From Synergistaceae bacterium (lineage in GTDB: Bacteria; Synergistota; Synergistia; Synergistales; Aminobacteriaceae), in assembly GCA_017540085.1 (NCBI GenBank), contig JAFYBQ010000019.1, positions 1 through 54,328 on the forward strand: a DNA stretch of 54,328 nt, written 5' to 3'. Positions 1-6,940 of this stretch are shown piece by piece. Position numbers and translations under genes: made by a program. Below the pieces are notes generated by a model. That model was given only the letters and a program-made list of their open reading frames with translations. It did no database searches and had not been told where the DNA came from. Every line of letters starts with the position of its first letter. Position 1 is the first letter of the stretch.

Positions 1-16
1 GGTTTCTCTAAACGTC

Positions 17-1213
17 ATGAAAATTCTCGTAATCAACTGCGGAAGCTCCTCCCTCAAGTATCAGTTATTCGACATGGAAGACGAGTCAGTCTCAGCAAAA
101 GGACTTGTAGACAGAATCGGCATAGACGGCTCAAATATCACTCACCGCAAGACAGGCGCGGATCCTTTCAAGATTGAGACTCCTATCAAAGACCACAAAG
201 CAGCAATGAAGCTCGTGCTTGAGGCTTTACTTGACGAGAATCACGGCGTTCTGAAATCGCTTGACGAAATCGCCGGAGCAGGACACCGCATAGTCTCAGG
301 AGGCGACCTCTACAAAGAGTCAGTGCTTGTTGACGATAAAGTCATGGACGGCCTCCGCCAGTGCATTCCGCTTGCGCCTCTCCACAATCCCGGCCACATC
401 ATGGGAATCGAGGCCATTCAGCACGCGCTGCCCAAGCTCCCGAATGTCGTTGTGTTCGATACGGCATTCCATCAGACGATGCCGGATTACGCATACATGT
501 ACGGCCTTCCCTGGGAGTTCTACGAGACTCACCGCGTAAGGCGTTACGGCGCACACGGGACAAGCCATCACTTTGTCGCGCTAAGGACAGCGGAAATTCT
601 CGGCAAACCGTTAGAGTCGCTCAAGATGATTACATGCCATCTCGGTAACGGAAGCTCAATATCAGCCGTCAAGAATGGCAAGTGCATAGATACGTCAATG
701 GGACTCACTCCTCTTGCGGGCGTTCTCATGGGAACACGCACCGGCGACATGGATCCGGCGTGCGTTCCGTTCGTGCAGAACATCACGAAATATACAGCCG
801 ATGAGATGAACAACTTTATGAACAAGAAGAGCGGACTCCTCGGCATTTCGGGAGTAAGCAGCGATTTGCGCGACGTTGAGGAAGCCGCCAAGAATGGAAA
901 TGACCGCGCAAGACTCGCCATCGACATGTTAGAGTACGGCATAGCGAAATACATCGGGGCTTACACCGTAGCGATGGGAGGGCTTGACGTAATCGTTTTC
1001 ACGGCTGGAATCGGCGAAAACAGCGCGGCCACACGCGAGGGAGTCTGCAAGAAGCTCGAATTTATGGGCGTTAAGATTGACCCCGCAAAGAACAACATTC
1101 GCGGAAAAGAAGCCACAGTCAGCGCGGATGACTCAAAAGTTAGGGTAATGGTAGTTCCCACGAACGAGGAATTAATGATTGCCCGCGAGACAAAGAGAAT
1201 AGCATTTGCGTAG
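17..1213 (+). CDS. ackA: Acetate kinase
   Basis: AckA interconverts acetyl phosphate plus ADP and acetate plus ATP in the cytoplasm, the ATP-yielding last step of acetate fermentation (with Pta, not in view). The 398-residue product has the normal family length. Visible family motifs run in order: NCGSSSLKYQ near residue 7 (the ASKHA N-terminal strand), GHRIVSGG, DTAFHQTMP (catalytic Asp region), RRYGAHGTSHH, HLGNGSS, and FTAGIGENS near the C-terminus. The ATG at 17 is the only sensible start, but only 16 upstream bases are present, so its ribosome site and promoter cannot be judged. It overlaps the next gene by 8 bases, which suggests co-transcription with the DUF177 and L32 genes. Confidence 0.97.
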   Translation: MKILVINCGSSSLKYQLFDMEDESVSAKGLVDRIGIDGSNITHRKTGADPFKIETPIKDHKAAMKLVLEALLDENHGVLKSLDEIAGAGHRIVSGGDLYKESVLVDDKVMDGLRQCIPLAPLHNPGHIMGIEAIQHALPKLPNVVVFDTAFHQTMPDYAYMYGLPWEFYETHRVRRYGAHGTSHHFVALRTAEILGKPLESLKMITCHLGNGSSISAVKNGKCIDTSMGLTPLAGVLMGTRTGDMDPACVPFVQNITKYTADEMNNFMNKKSGLLGISGVSSDLRDVEEAAKNGNDRARLAIDMLEYGIAKYIGAYTVAMGGLDVIVFTAGIGENSAATREGVCKKLEFMGVKIDPAKNNIRGKEATVSADDSKVRVMVVPTNEELMIARETKRIAFA

Positions 1214-1757
1214 CCTTTTCCACGAGTCACAGAAAGCACTGCTGACGCTCCCGCCTAAGAATGACACGGAGGCCGAAATTTTTGCGGAATGGGATTTTTC
1301 TGACGGCCTCCTGAATTTTGACGGGCAGGAATTTATTTTCCCGGATGGTTTTCACGTCTCGGCCTTGTCGCGCTGGATTGAGGAAGGACTCCTGCTGGTG
1401 AACATTTCGGTGTCGGCAAATATTGAGGGAGAATGCGCCCGGTGTCTGTCGCCCGCAAATCTTGAAATATCGGGGGAATTAGGGTATCTTTATTGTTCGC
1501 GCAGTGCTGAAGAGCTAGAAGGCTTTGACGACTTTATGCCCGTTGAAGTTCAGCATTTCGGCCGGGTTCTTGACGTTATGCCGCAGATAAGAGAGAGCAT
1601 TTACACATTGCTTCCCACGAAAATATTATGCCGGGACGACTGCAAAGGATTATGCCCCGTCTGCGGGAAAAATCTCAATGAGGGAACATGCTCATGCGTG
1701 GATGATGACATTGATCCGCGACTTGAGGCACTGCGGAATTTCAACAGCGAACAATAA
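1206..1757 (+). CDS. yceD: DUF177 / YceD family protein, Zn-binding type
   Basis: This 183-residue protein belongs to the YceD/DUF177 family, which almost always sits just upstream of rpmF; the family has been linked to 23S rRNA accumulation, but its reaction is unknown. Seen in the sequence: a CARC pair near residue 78 and a C-terminal CRDDC...LCPVCGKN...CSC cluster that looks like a zinc knuckle. The C-terminal acidic tail with RLEAL is typical. The start is a TTG overlapping the end of ackA by 8 bases; no strong ribosome site is visible, so translational coupling to ackA is likely. Identification rests on the cysteine pattern plus the rpmF neighbour. Confidence 0.82.
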   Translation: MRSLFHESQKALLTLPPKNDTEAEIFAEWDFSDGLLNFDGQEFIFPDGFHVSALSRWIEEGLLLVNISVSANIEGECARCLSPANLEISGELGYLYCSRSAEELEGFDDFMPVEVQHFGRVLDVMPQIRESIYTLLPTKILCRDDCKGLCPVCGKNLNEGTCSCVDDDIDPRLEALRNFNSEQ

Positions 1758-1780
1758 TTATCACAGGGGGATTAATCATC

Positions 1781-1975
1781 ATGGCAACACCGAAAAGAAA
1801 AGTATCTCATGCCCGCACATCACAGAGAAAAGCCAACTGGCTCGGAGCATTGAGCGCGCCTGCCACAATGGCCTGCCCGAAATGCGGAGAAGTAACGCTC
1901 AAACATCACGCCTGCCCGTCATGCGGATACTACAAAGGCCGCCAGGTCGTGAAAATGAAGACCGAAGAAGCGTAA
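1781..1975 (+). CDS. rpmF: 50S ribosomal protein L32
   Basis: L32 is a small protein of the large ribosomal subunit. The 64-residue sequence begins MATPKRKVSHAR, the conserved L32 N-terminus, and carries two CxxC pairs, CPKCG and CPSCG, the zinc-binding (C+) form. An ATG at 1781 follows a purine-rich CAGGGGG about 9 bases upstream. In many bacteria yceD-rpmF is followed by plsX-fabH; here it is not, and plsX lies 16 kb away in the fapR operon. A GC-rich hairpin follows the gene. Confidence 0.96.
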   Translation: MATPKRKVSHARTSQRKANWLGALSAPATMACPKCGEVTLKHHACPSCGYYKGRQVVKMKTEEA

Positions 1976-2000
1976 CAGGTAACAATGAGAAACTGACAGG

Positions 2001-2030
2001 GCCGGGGGTATGATTCTGCCTCCGGCTTTG
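2001..2030 (+). terminator. Hairpin after rpmF, possible weak terminator
   Basis: GCCGGGGG (2001-2008) pairs with CCTCCGGC (2019-2026) through one G-T wobble, with a 10-base loop. Only TTTG follows, so termination may be weak or factor-assisted. It separates the ackA-yceD-rpmF unit from htpG. Confidence 0.45.
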
Positions 2031-2032
2031 AA

Positions 2033-2045
2033 ATATGGTAAAAGA
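2033..2045 (+). promoter_or_regulatory. Motif shared with the hsp20 upstream region
   Basis: The 13 bases ATATGGTAAAAGA end 2 bases before the htpG start. The identical 13-mer occurs at 38764-38776, upstream of hsp20. It contains TATGGT, which could act as a -10 element; its function is inferred only from being shared by two heat-shock genes. Confidence 0.4.
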
Positions 2046-2047
2046 TA

Positions 2048-3913
2048 ATGAGCGAAGAAAAATTTTATTTCCAGTCTGAAGCCGCCGAGTTACTGCGGAT
2101 GATGATCGACTCGGTTTACTCGAACAAAGATATATTTTTGCGCGAGCTTATATCAAACGCATCTGACGCGCTCGACAAACGGCGGATCGAATGCCTGAAG
2201 GACACAGAGTTAGCAGAGAATACCAATCCCGAAATCAAGATAGAAATTGACGCGGACGCTAAAACTTTATCGGTAAGCGACAACGGAATCGGAATGTCCC
2301 GCGATGAGATAATAAAATATCTCGGCACTATCGCCAAATCCGGCACGAAAGAATTTCTCAAAGCCGCAAAAGACTCCAACACTCAGCAGGAATTAATCGG
2401 CCAGTTCGGAGTCGGGTTCTATTCTGTCTTCATGGCCGCAGAGAAAGTAGAAGTAATCACCCGAAAATTAGGCGGCAGAGAGACATACAAATTCACGTCA
2501 GACGGGGACGGCTCATTCACGGTTGAGGACACAGAACAGCGCAGTGAGTGCGGGACAACGGTCAAACTTTTCATGAAACAGCCGGAGGAAGGCGCGAAAA
2601 ATTATCTTGACGAATGGACAGTAAGAGACATCATCGGGAAATATTCGGACTTCATATCATGGCCGATTTACTTCAAAGACAAAATCATAAACTCCCAGAA
2701 GGCAATCTGGCAGCGTCCCGAAAATGAAGTGTCAGAGGAAGAATATACAGACTTCTACAAGCACCTTACGCACGATTTTCGCGAGCCGTTGACGCGCATA
2801 AAGATTAACGCGGAAGGATCGACAAACTTCAAGGGATTGCTGTTCATACCGTCTGAAGCTCCGTTTGACTTCTTCATGAACCCCGACTCCGGCGGAATAA
2901 GCCTGTACATCAACCGCGTCTTCATCATGAACGACTGCAAGGACTTAATCCCGCAGTACATGAAATTCGTCCGCGGCGTAATCGACTCAGAAGACCTCCC
3001 GCTGAACATATCCCGCGAAATTTTGCAGGATGACCCAATCACAAGAATCATCAGACGAAGCACACAGCGCAAAGTTTTCGCCGAGTTACGGAAAATGCTT
3101 GAGAATGACCGGGAGAAGTACGTCAAATTCTGGACGGCGTTCGGGCGAATCTTCAAGGAGGGAATCGCGCAGGACTCAGAGAACGCAAAGAACATATTAT
3201 CCCTAATGATATTCAGGACGACTCACGATGACGGATGGACGACAATCGAGGAATACGAGTCGCGAATGAAGGAAGGCCAGAAGGGTATATACTGCCTCGC
3301 GGGGAATGACAACGTTTCAGCCCTCAGAGCGTCGCCGAAAATTGAGCCGTTCACGTCAAGAGGCTATGAAGTCCTGCTGATGACAGATCCAATTGATGAG
3401 TTTCTGCTGTCTCAGGCAAATTTCATTCTGCCGGAAGGGTCAAAAGACTGGCTGAATGTCGCAAGCGATGATGTTACGCCGTATACCGATGACGAGAAGA
3501 AAGCCAATGACGAGAAACTCAAAGGGCTTGGCGCGGAATTTGAGCCTCTGAAGAAACTTGCGCTTGAGATTTTCCCCGATAAGCTGTCGGACTTGAGGCC
3601 GTCTCTTACGCTGACAGGGACTCCCGCGTGTCTCCGTGATGGGCCGGGGGGAATGTCGTTACAGATGGAGCGGCTTATGCGTTCGGCGGGGCGTGTTGTT
3701 CCTCCGCAGAAAAGAGTCTTGGAGCTTTGCGCGGAACACCCTGCTGTCAGGAAACTTTCAGGGCTTGCGGAAAATGACCGGGACAAGGCCGCGGATATTC
3801 TGAGGGTGCTTTATGACCAGTCATTGATTCTTGAAGGTGAATTGCCTGATGACCCTGCCGGATTCGTGAAGCGCGTTGACGAGTTAATGACTCTCGCGCT
3901 GAGGGATGATTAA
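2048..3913 (+). CDS. htpG: Molecular chaperone HtpG (Hsp90)
   Basis: HtpG is the cytoplasmic Hsp90 chaperone, an ATP-driven dimer that remodels client proteins. The 621-residue length is typical for a bacterial Hsp90. The GHKL ATPase motifs are present in the N-terminal third: ELISNASDALDK (about residue 34), DNGIGM (about 77), and GQFGVGFYS (about 119). The middle domain contains the GIVDSEDLPLNISRE-type segment (here RGVIDSEDLPLNISRE), and the C-terminal dimerisation domain has the usual RLMRSAGR-like helix. ATG 2048 is chosen because the protein then starts with the conserved FQSEAAELLRMMI region; no Shine-Dalgarno sequence is visible. If TATGGT at 2034-2039 is the -10 element, the transcript would begin at or next to the ATG. 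Confidence 0.97.
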   Translation: MSEEKFYFQSEAAELLRMMIDSVYSNKDIFLRELISNASDALDKRRIECLKDTELAENTNPEIKIEIDADAKTLSVSDNGIGMSRDEIIKYLGTIAKSGTKEFLKAAKDSNTQQELIGQFGVGFYSVFMAAEKVEVITRKLGGRETYKFTSDGDGSFTVEDTEQRSECGTTVKLFMKQPEEGAKNYLDEWTVRDIIGKYSDFISWPIYFKDKIINSQKAIWQRPENEVSEEEYTDFYKHLTHDFREPLTRIKINAEGSTNFKGLLFIPSEAPFDFFMNPDSGGISLYINRVFIMNDCKDLIPQYMKFVRGVIDSEDLPLNISREILQDDPITRIIRRSTQRKVFAELRKMLENDREKYVKFWTAFGRIFKEGIAQDSENAKNILSLMIFRTTHDDGWTTIEEYESRMKEGQKGIYCLAGNDNVSALRASPKIEPFTSRGYEVLLMTDPIDEFLLSQANFILPEGSKDWLNVASDDVTPYTDDEKKANDEKLKGLGAEFEPLKKLALEIFPDKLSDLRPSLTLTGTPACLRDGPGGMSLQMERLMRSAGRVVPPQKRVLELCAEHPAVRKLSGLAENDRDKAADILRVLYDQSLILEGELPDDPAGFVKRVDELMTLALRDD

Positions 3914-3916
3914 GCT

Positions 3917-5221
3917 ATGCCGTTCCTACGCGCAGCACTGCTCAAGAAGAAATTACAGCCTGAAACCGAACGGGCAAAATTTATACCGCCTGTAATTGAG
4001 GAACAGACAGAGCCGGAAGAAGAGTTTACCCCTGTACAAATTGAGGACTTGCACAGGCTCATTGACTTGCGGACGCGGGAAGCGGAAGAAGTTGTACTTG
4101 TTGTGCCGGATTTTGTCCCGGAGCCGGAAATTATTACGGTTGACGCGGGGTCAGTGCTGGAGATTGAGCCGGAAGAGGAAGAATTTACGCCGCCGGAGTC
4201 CGACTCACTGCCAGAGCTTGAAGAGTTAGAGACCGAAATTCAGCGGATTGAATCGGAGCTTGCCCCCGAAACTGAAGCATTGCAGGAAGATTTACCGCCG
4301 GAAATTTTTGCGACTACTGAGACTGATACGCAGGAAGTTACACAGCCGGAAATCGTTTCGACTACTGAGACCGTTACGCAGGAAGCGCAGCCGGAAATCG
4401 TTTCGACCCCTGAGACCGTTACGCAGGAAGTACCGCCGGAAATCATCTCGACTCCTGAGACCGTTACGCAGGAAGTATCGCCGGAATTTTCGACTCCTGA
4501 GTCTGTTACGCAGGAAGTACCGCCGGAAATTTTGACTCCTGAGACCGTTACGCAGGAAGTTACACAGCCGGAAATCGTTTCGACTCCTGAGACCGTTACA
4601 CAGGAAGTACCGTCGGAAATCGTTTCGACCCCTGATACCGACTCGCAGGAAGCCATTTCAAGCGCGGATGATGATTTTGATGAAAATGATTTGCTCAATG
4701 CCGCGTCAGAAACAGATATACCGCCGGAAATTGAGCCGTCAGAAACAGAGCCGGAGACAGAATCAGACAGCGAAAACGCTACAACATCAACGAAAGATTA
4801 CAGCGGCTCCCAGCTCAATTATGATTTCACGTCAGGCGAGAGATATGTGGACAAAGTTTCAACAAAAACAGAGTTCGACAAAATGCTTGACGAGCTTGCC
4901 GCAATCAGCAAAGAGTTACTATCATGGCAGGCCGACAAATTCGCGCGGGATTACACCGGAAAATTCAGCGAGGGCGAATCCTCACAGGCTGAGGCGCGAA
5001 AGTACGAGGCGTTTTTGGGCGGGTACATCACGAACGCGGCCATGATGTTATACGACAAGGGCTACAGGGACGCGGCAATAAAGCAATTGGAGCAGGCAAT
5101 CAGCATTCTTCAGGCGCGGAAAAAACTTGAGGATGAAACTTCAGCCATAAAATCACGCGTTGAGGAACAGAATGATTCTGTTGACCTGTCCGACATTCTT
5201 GGGCTTTTCGGCGACGGCTAG
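3917..5221 (+). CDS. Acidic repeat protein of unknown function downstream of htpG
   Basis: I do not recognise a family. The 434-residue product starts 3 bases after htpG and is strongly acidic. Residues about 1-125 are Glu/Pro-rich, residues about 128-246 contain eight imperfect copies of a 13-16-residue unit like PEIVSTPETVTQEV, and residues about 247-300 are again Asp/Glu-rich. The last about 130 residues lose this bias and look helical (YVDKVSTKTEFDKMLDELA through YEAFLGGYITNAAMMLYDKG), ending with SDILGLFGDG. No signal peptide or membrane segment is seen, so it is probably cytoplasmic with a disordered N-terminal arm and a folded tail. The position suggests co-expression with htpG. The gene ends at a strong intrinsic terminator. 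Confidence 0.75.
   Translation: MPFLRAALLKKKLQPETERAKFIPPVIEEQTEPEEEFTPVQIEDLHRLIDLRTREAEEVVLVVPDFVPEPEIITVDAGSVLEIEPEEEEFTPPESDSLPELEELETEIQRIESELAPETEALQEDLPPEIFATTETDTQEVTQPEIVSTTETVTQEAQPEIVSTPETVTQEVPPEIISTPETVTQEVSPEFSTPESVTQEVPPEILTPETVTQEVTQPEIVSTPETVTQEVPSEIVSTPDTDSQEAISSADDDFDENDLLNAASETDIPPEIEPSETEPETESDSENATTSTKDYSGSQLNYDFTSGERYVDKVSTKTEFDKMLDELAAISKELLSWQADKFARDYTGKFSEGESSQAEARKYEAFLGGYITNAAMMLYDKGYRDAAIKQLEQAISILQARKKLEDETSAIKSRVEEQNDSVDLSDILGLFGDG
4298..4654 (+). repeat. Coding tandem repeat, 8 imperfect copies of about 39-48 bases
   Basis: Eight successive in-frame units encode PEI(V/I/F)ST(P/T)ETVTQEV-like segments, each starting with CCGGAAAT or a close variant and ending around ACGCAGGAAG. 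Copies differ by codon-sized insertions such as ACACAG (TQ) and by point changes. This fits expansion by slippage or recombination, and copy number may vary between strains. Confidence 0.85.
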
Positions 5222-5250
5222 AGGACTCATCATGGCAATCACATAAATTG

Positions 5251-5287
5251 CAGCTTTCGTGAATCATACGGAGGCTGTTTTTTTTTT
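5251..5287 (+). terminator. Strong intrinsic terminator
   Basis: CAGCTTTCGTG (5251-5261) pairs along its full length with TACGGAGGCTG (5267-5277), with G-T wobbles, around a 5-base loop AATCA, followed by ten T residues (5278-5287). It ends the htpG/acidic-protein unit. Confidence 0.85.
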
Positions 5288-5293
5288 GCCCTA

Positions 5294-5302
5294 TGCTATA
5301 AT
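5294..5302 (+). promoter_or_regulatory. Extended -10 promoter of the tct/gudD operon
   Basis: TGCTATAAT (5294-5302) is a perfect extended -10 (TGnTATAAT), beginning only 7 bases after the T-tract of the preceding terminator. No good -35 hexamer lies 17 bases upstream; that space is occupied by the terminator stem. The predicted leader to the TTG start is about 45 bases. Confidence 0.6.
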
Positions 5303-5354
5303 TTCAACATCCAAAATTTATTACACAATCAAATATAGCAGGGAGAGATGTATT

Positions 5355-6371
5355 TTGTTCAGCAAGAAGTTTATTGCATCGGTTCTCGTTTTCGTGCTGT
5401 GCTTCAGCCCTATGGCTATGGCCTCAGTGTATGACGGTCAGCGCGTCAGAATCGTCATCGGCTCTACGGCGGTCTCAGGAGACAGCTACATGATGGCCGA
5501 CATCGTGAACAGGTACTTGCAGAAATATCTCAAGTGCAGCTCAAAGGTTGACCCAATTGGCGCGAATGAAGCGTTCGCCACAATCAAATCAGCCGCCCCC
5601 GATGGAATGACTTTCATGATCTTCCACGATATGACATATTTGGGCGTTTTGTTCGGGAGCTACGGCCCTGAATATGACCTCGAAAATATGGTAATCGGCC
5701 CCCGCGTTGGACAGAACCCCGGCTCCTGTTTCGCCGCAAAGAAATCCGCCCCCTACAACGACATGAAGGAGCTTGCCGAGTGGCTCAAGGCTGACTCCTC
5801 GCGCACAGTAAGATTATCCGTTGAGCTTGGGAGCGTAAGCAATCTCGGATTCGTCATCTATTACGTGTGGCTCAAAGACGCATACGGCGAGAATGTCGCG
5901 AATCAGATACGCTTTGTTCTCGGCGGATCGACTGACACGAAACTTCAGCAGCTCTGGGACAACAACGCAGATGTAATTTTCGGGGACTACAGCTCATTCC
6001 TCCAGTACACAGCTGACGGCGTTGACGAGCAGTTAGCGTTGAAGTATGTCGGAATAATGGACAAAGTTCCCGGGCGCAATGACCTTCCCGTTTACGGCGA
6101 CATGGGAATTACGATGGACGGAAAACCCGCGTATTTCTCAAAAGATTTCCTCATCTACCTTCCCAAGGGAACGCCGGACGAGGTTGTGAAGGAGCTTGAC
6201 GAGGCCGTAGCGAAAATGCAGGCTGACCCCGACTATCAGAGCGACATGGCCAAAATGACTTACGCAGGCAACACACTTCCCAGCAAGGAAGCAAAAGAGT
6301 TCATCTACGCAAAGCGCGACGCAATCAAGAAAGTACTTTCAGAAGCTCCCAACATTGAAGATTTAGAGTAA
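5355..6371 (+). CDS. tctC: TTT-family solute-binding protein (TctC type)
   Basis: TctC-family proteins are secreted or periplasmic receptors that deliver carboxylates to the TctAB permease. From the TTG at 5355 the product has 338 residues; GGGAGAGA lies 6 bases upstream, which fixes this start over the upstream ATG. Residues 1-23 form a clear signal peptide (MFSKKFIASVLVF...), with predicted cleavage after AMA. The mature chain starts with the RVRIVIGSTAVSGDSY strand-loop and has the SBP domain layout (binding Gly/Asp loops, VVKELDEAVAKMQADPDYQ helix near the C-terminus). The downstream tctB, tctA and gudD point to an aldaric acid as ligand, which is inference. Divergence from classic TctC is noticeable, so substrate assignment rests on context. 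Confidence 0.88.
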   Translation: MFSKKFIASVLVFVLCFSPMAMASVYDGQRVRIVIGSTAVSGDSYMMADIVNRYLQKYLKCSSKVDPIGANEAFATIKSAAPDGMTFMIFHDMTYLGVLFGSYGPEYDLENMVIGPRVGQNPGSCFAAKKSAPYNDMKELAEWLKADSSRTVRLSVELGSVSNLGFVIYYVWLKDAYGENVANQIRFVLGGSTDTKLQQLWDNNADVIFGDYSSFLQYTADGVDEQLALKYVGIMDKVPGRNDLPVYGDMGITMDGKPAYFSKDFLIYLPKGTPDEVVKELDEAVAKMQADPDYQSDMAKMTYAGNTLPSKEAKEFIYAKRDAIKKVLSEAPNIEDLE

Positions 6372-6383
6372 ATTAGCGGGACT

Positions 6384-6468
6384 TACCCCCCTAAATCCCC
6401 CCTTCACAGGAGGGACGAGAGACTCGCCGGGTTTCTTGCCTCCCCTGCGAAAGGGGAGGGCAGGGGGG
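6384..6468 (+). other. GC-rich folded spacer between tctC and tctB
   Basis: The spacer holds two C-runs (6386-6391 and 6397-6402), a strong hairpin CCTCCCCT (6439-6446) with AGGGGAGG (6452-6459) around a GCGAA loop, and a final GGGGGG run (6463-6468) able to pair with either C-run. No T-tract follows. It may be an mRNA-stabilising or attenuating structure giving more binding protein than permease, or an interspersed repeat. Confidence 0.55.
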
Positions 6469-6499
6469 CATTTATACATACTAAGGAGGCGTGTTAAAG

Positions 6500-6922
6500 T
6501 TGCAGCAAATGCTAAGGGAATGGCTAAAAATCCGCAACATGCATTTCTTTTTCCCGTACCTTATCGGCACAATCTGCGGAATACTTCTCGTAATCATACT
6601 CATTCAGCGCGCAATCAAATGCAAAAAGGAAGGGACTCCGTTCATCAACTTCAAGGGCTATCACTTCTTCCGCGAAAATTATGACAAGGTGAAATTATGG
6701 GGTTCGGTGATTCTTTTCGTCCTCTACATAATTTGCCTGCCGATTCTACATTTCGCATGGGCGAGCGTGATATTCATCTTCCTGTTCAATGTGCTGTTTG
6801 AAATGAAGCCGGGAAAATTATTCGAGGCAAAGAGCGTATTAATCTCAGCAGTAATAGCTTTGGCCGGGTCTTGGGGAGTCTGGTATCTGTTCTTCAAGGT
6901 CTTCAACATAACATTGCCGTAA
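6500..6922 (+). CDS. tctB: TTT transporter small membrane subunit (TctB type)
   Basis: TctB is the small four-helix membrane subunit that pairs with TctA. The product (about 140 residues) shows four hydrophobic segments: FPYLIGTICGILLVIILI, LWGSVILFVLYIICLPILHF, WASVIFIFLFNVLFEM, and VLISAVIALAGSWGVWYLFF, the expected topology. A strong AAGGAGG lies at 6483-6489. A GTG at 6491 is only one base from it, so the TTG at 6500 (spacing 10) is the preferred start; the GTG start would add three residues. The gene lies between tctC and tctA with short spacing to tctA. Confidence 0.87.
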   Translation: MQQMLREWLKIRNMHFFFPYLIGTICGILLVIILIQRAIKCKKEGTPFINFKGYHFFRENYDKVKLWGSVILFVLYIICLPILHFAWASVIFIFLFNVLFEMKPGKLFEAKSVLISAVIALAGSWGVWYLFFKVFNITLP

Positions 6923-6940
6923 TGGGAGGGAAAAATTATC

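Noticed and set aside
4240-4698. Long minus-strand frame across the repeat region of the acidic protein
   Set aside because: It is only the mirror of the in-frame repeats; it has no ribosome site, and the plus-strand frame covers the whole gene and follows htpG directly.
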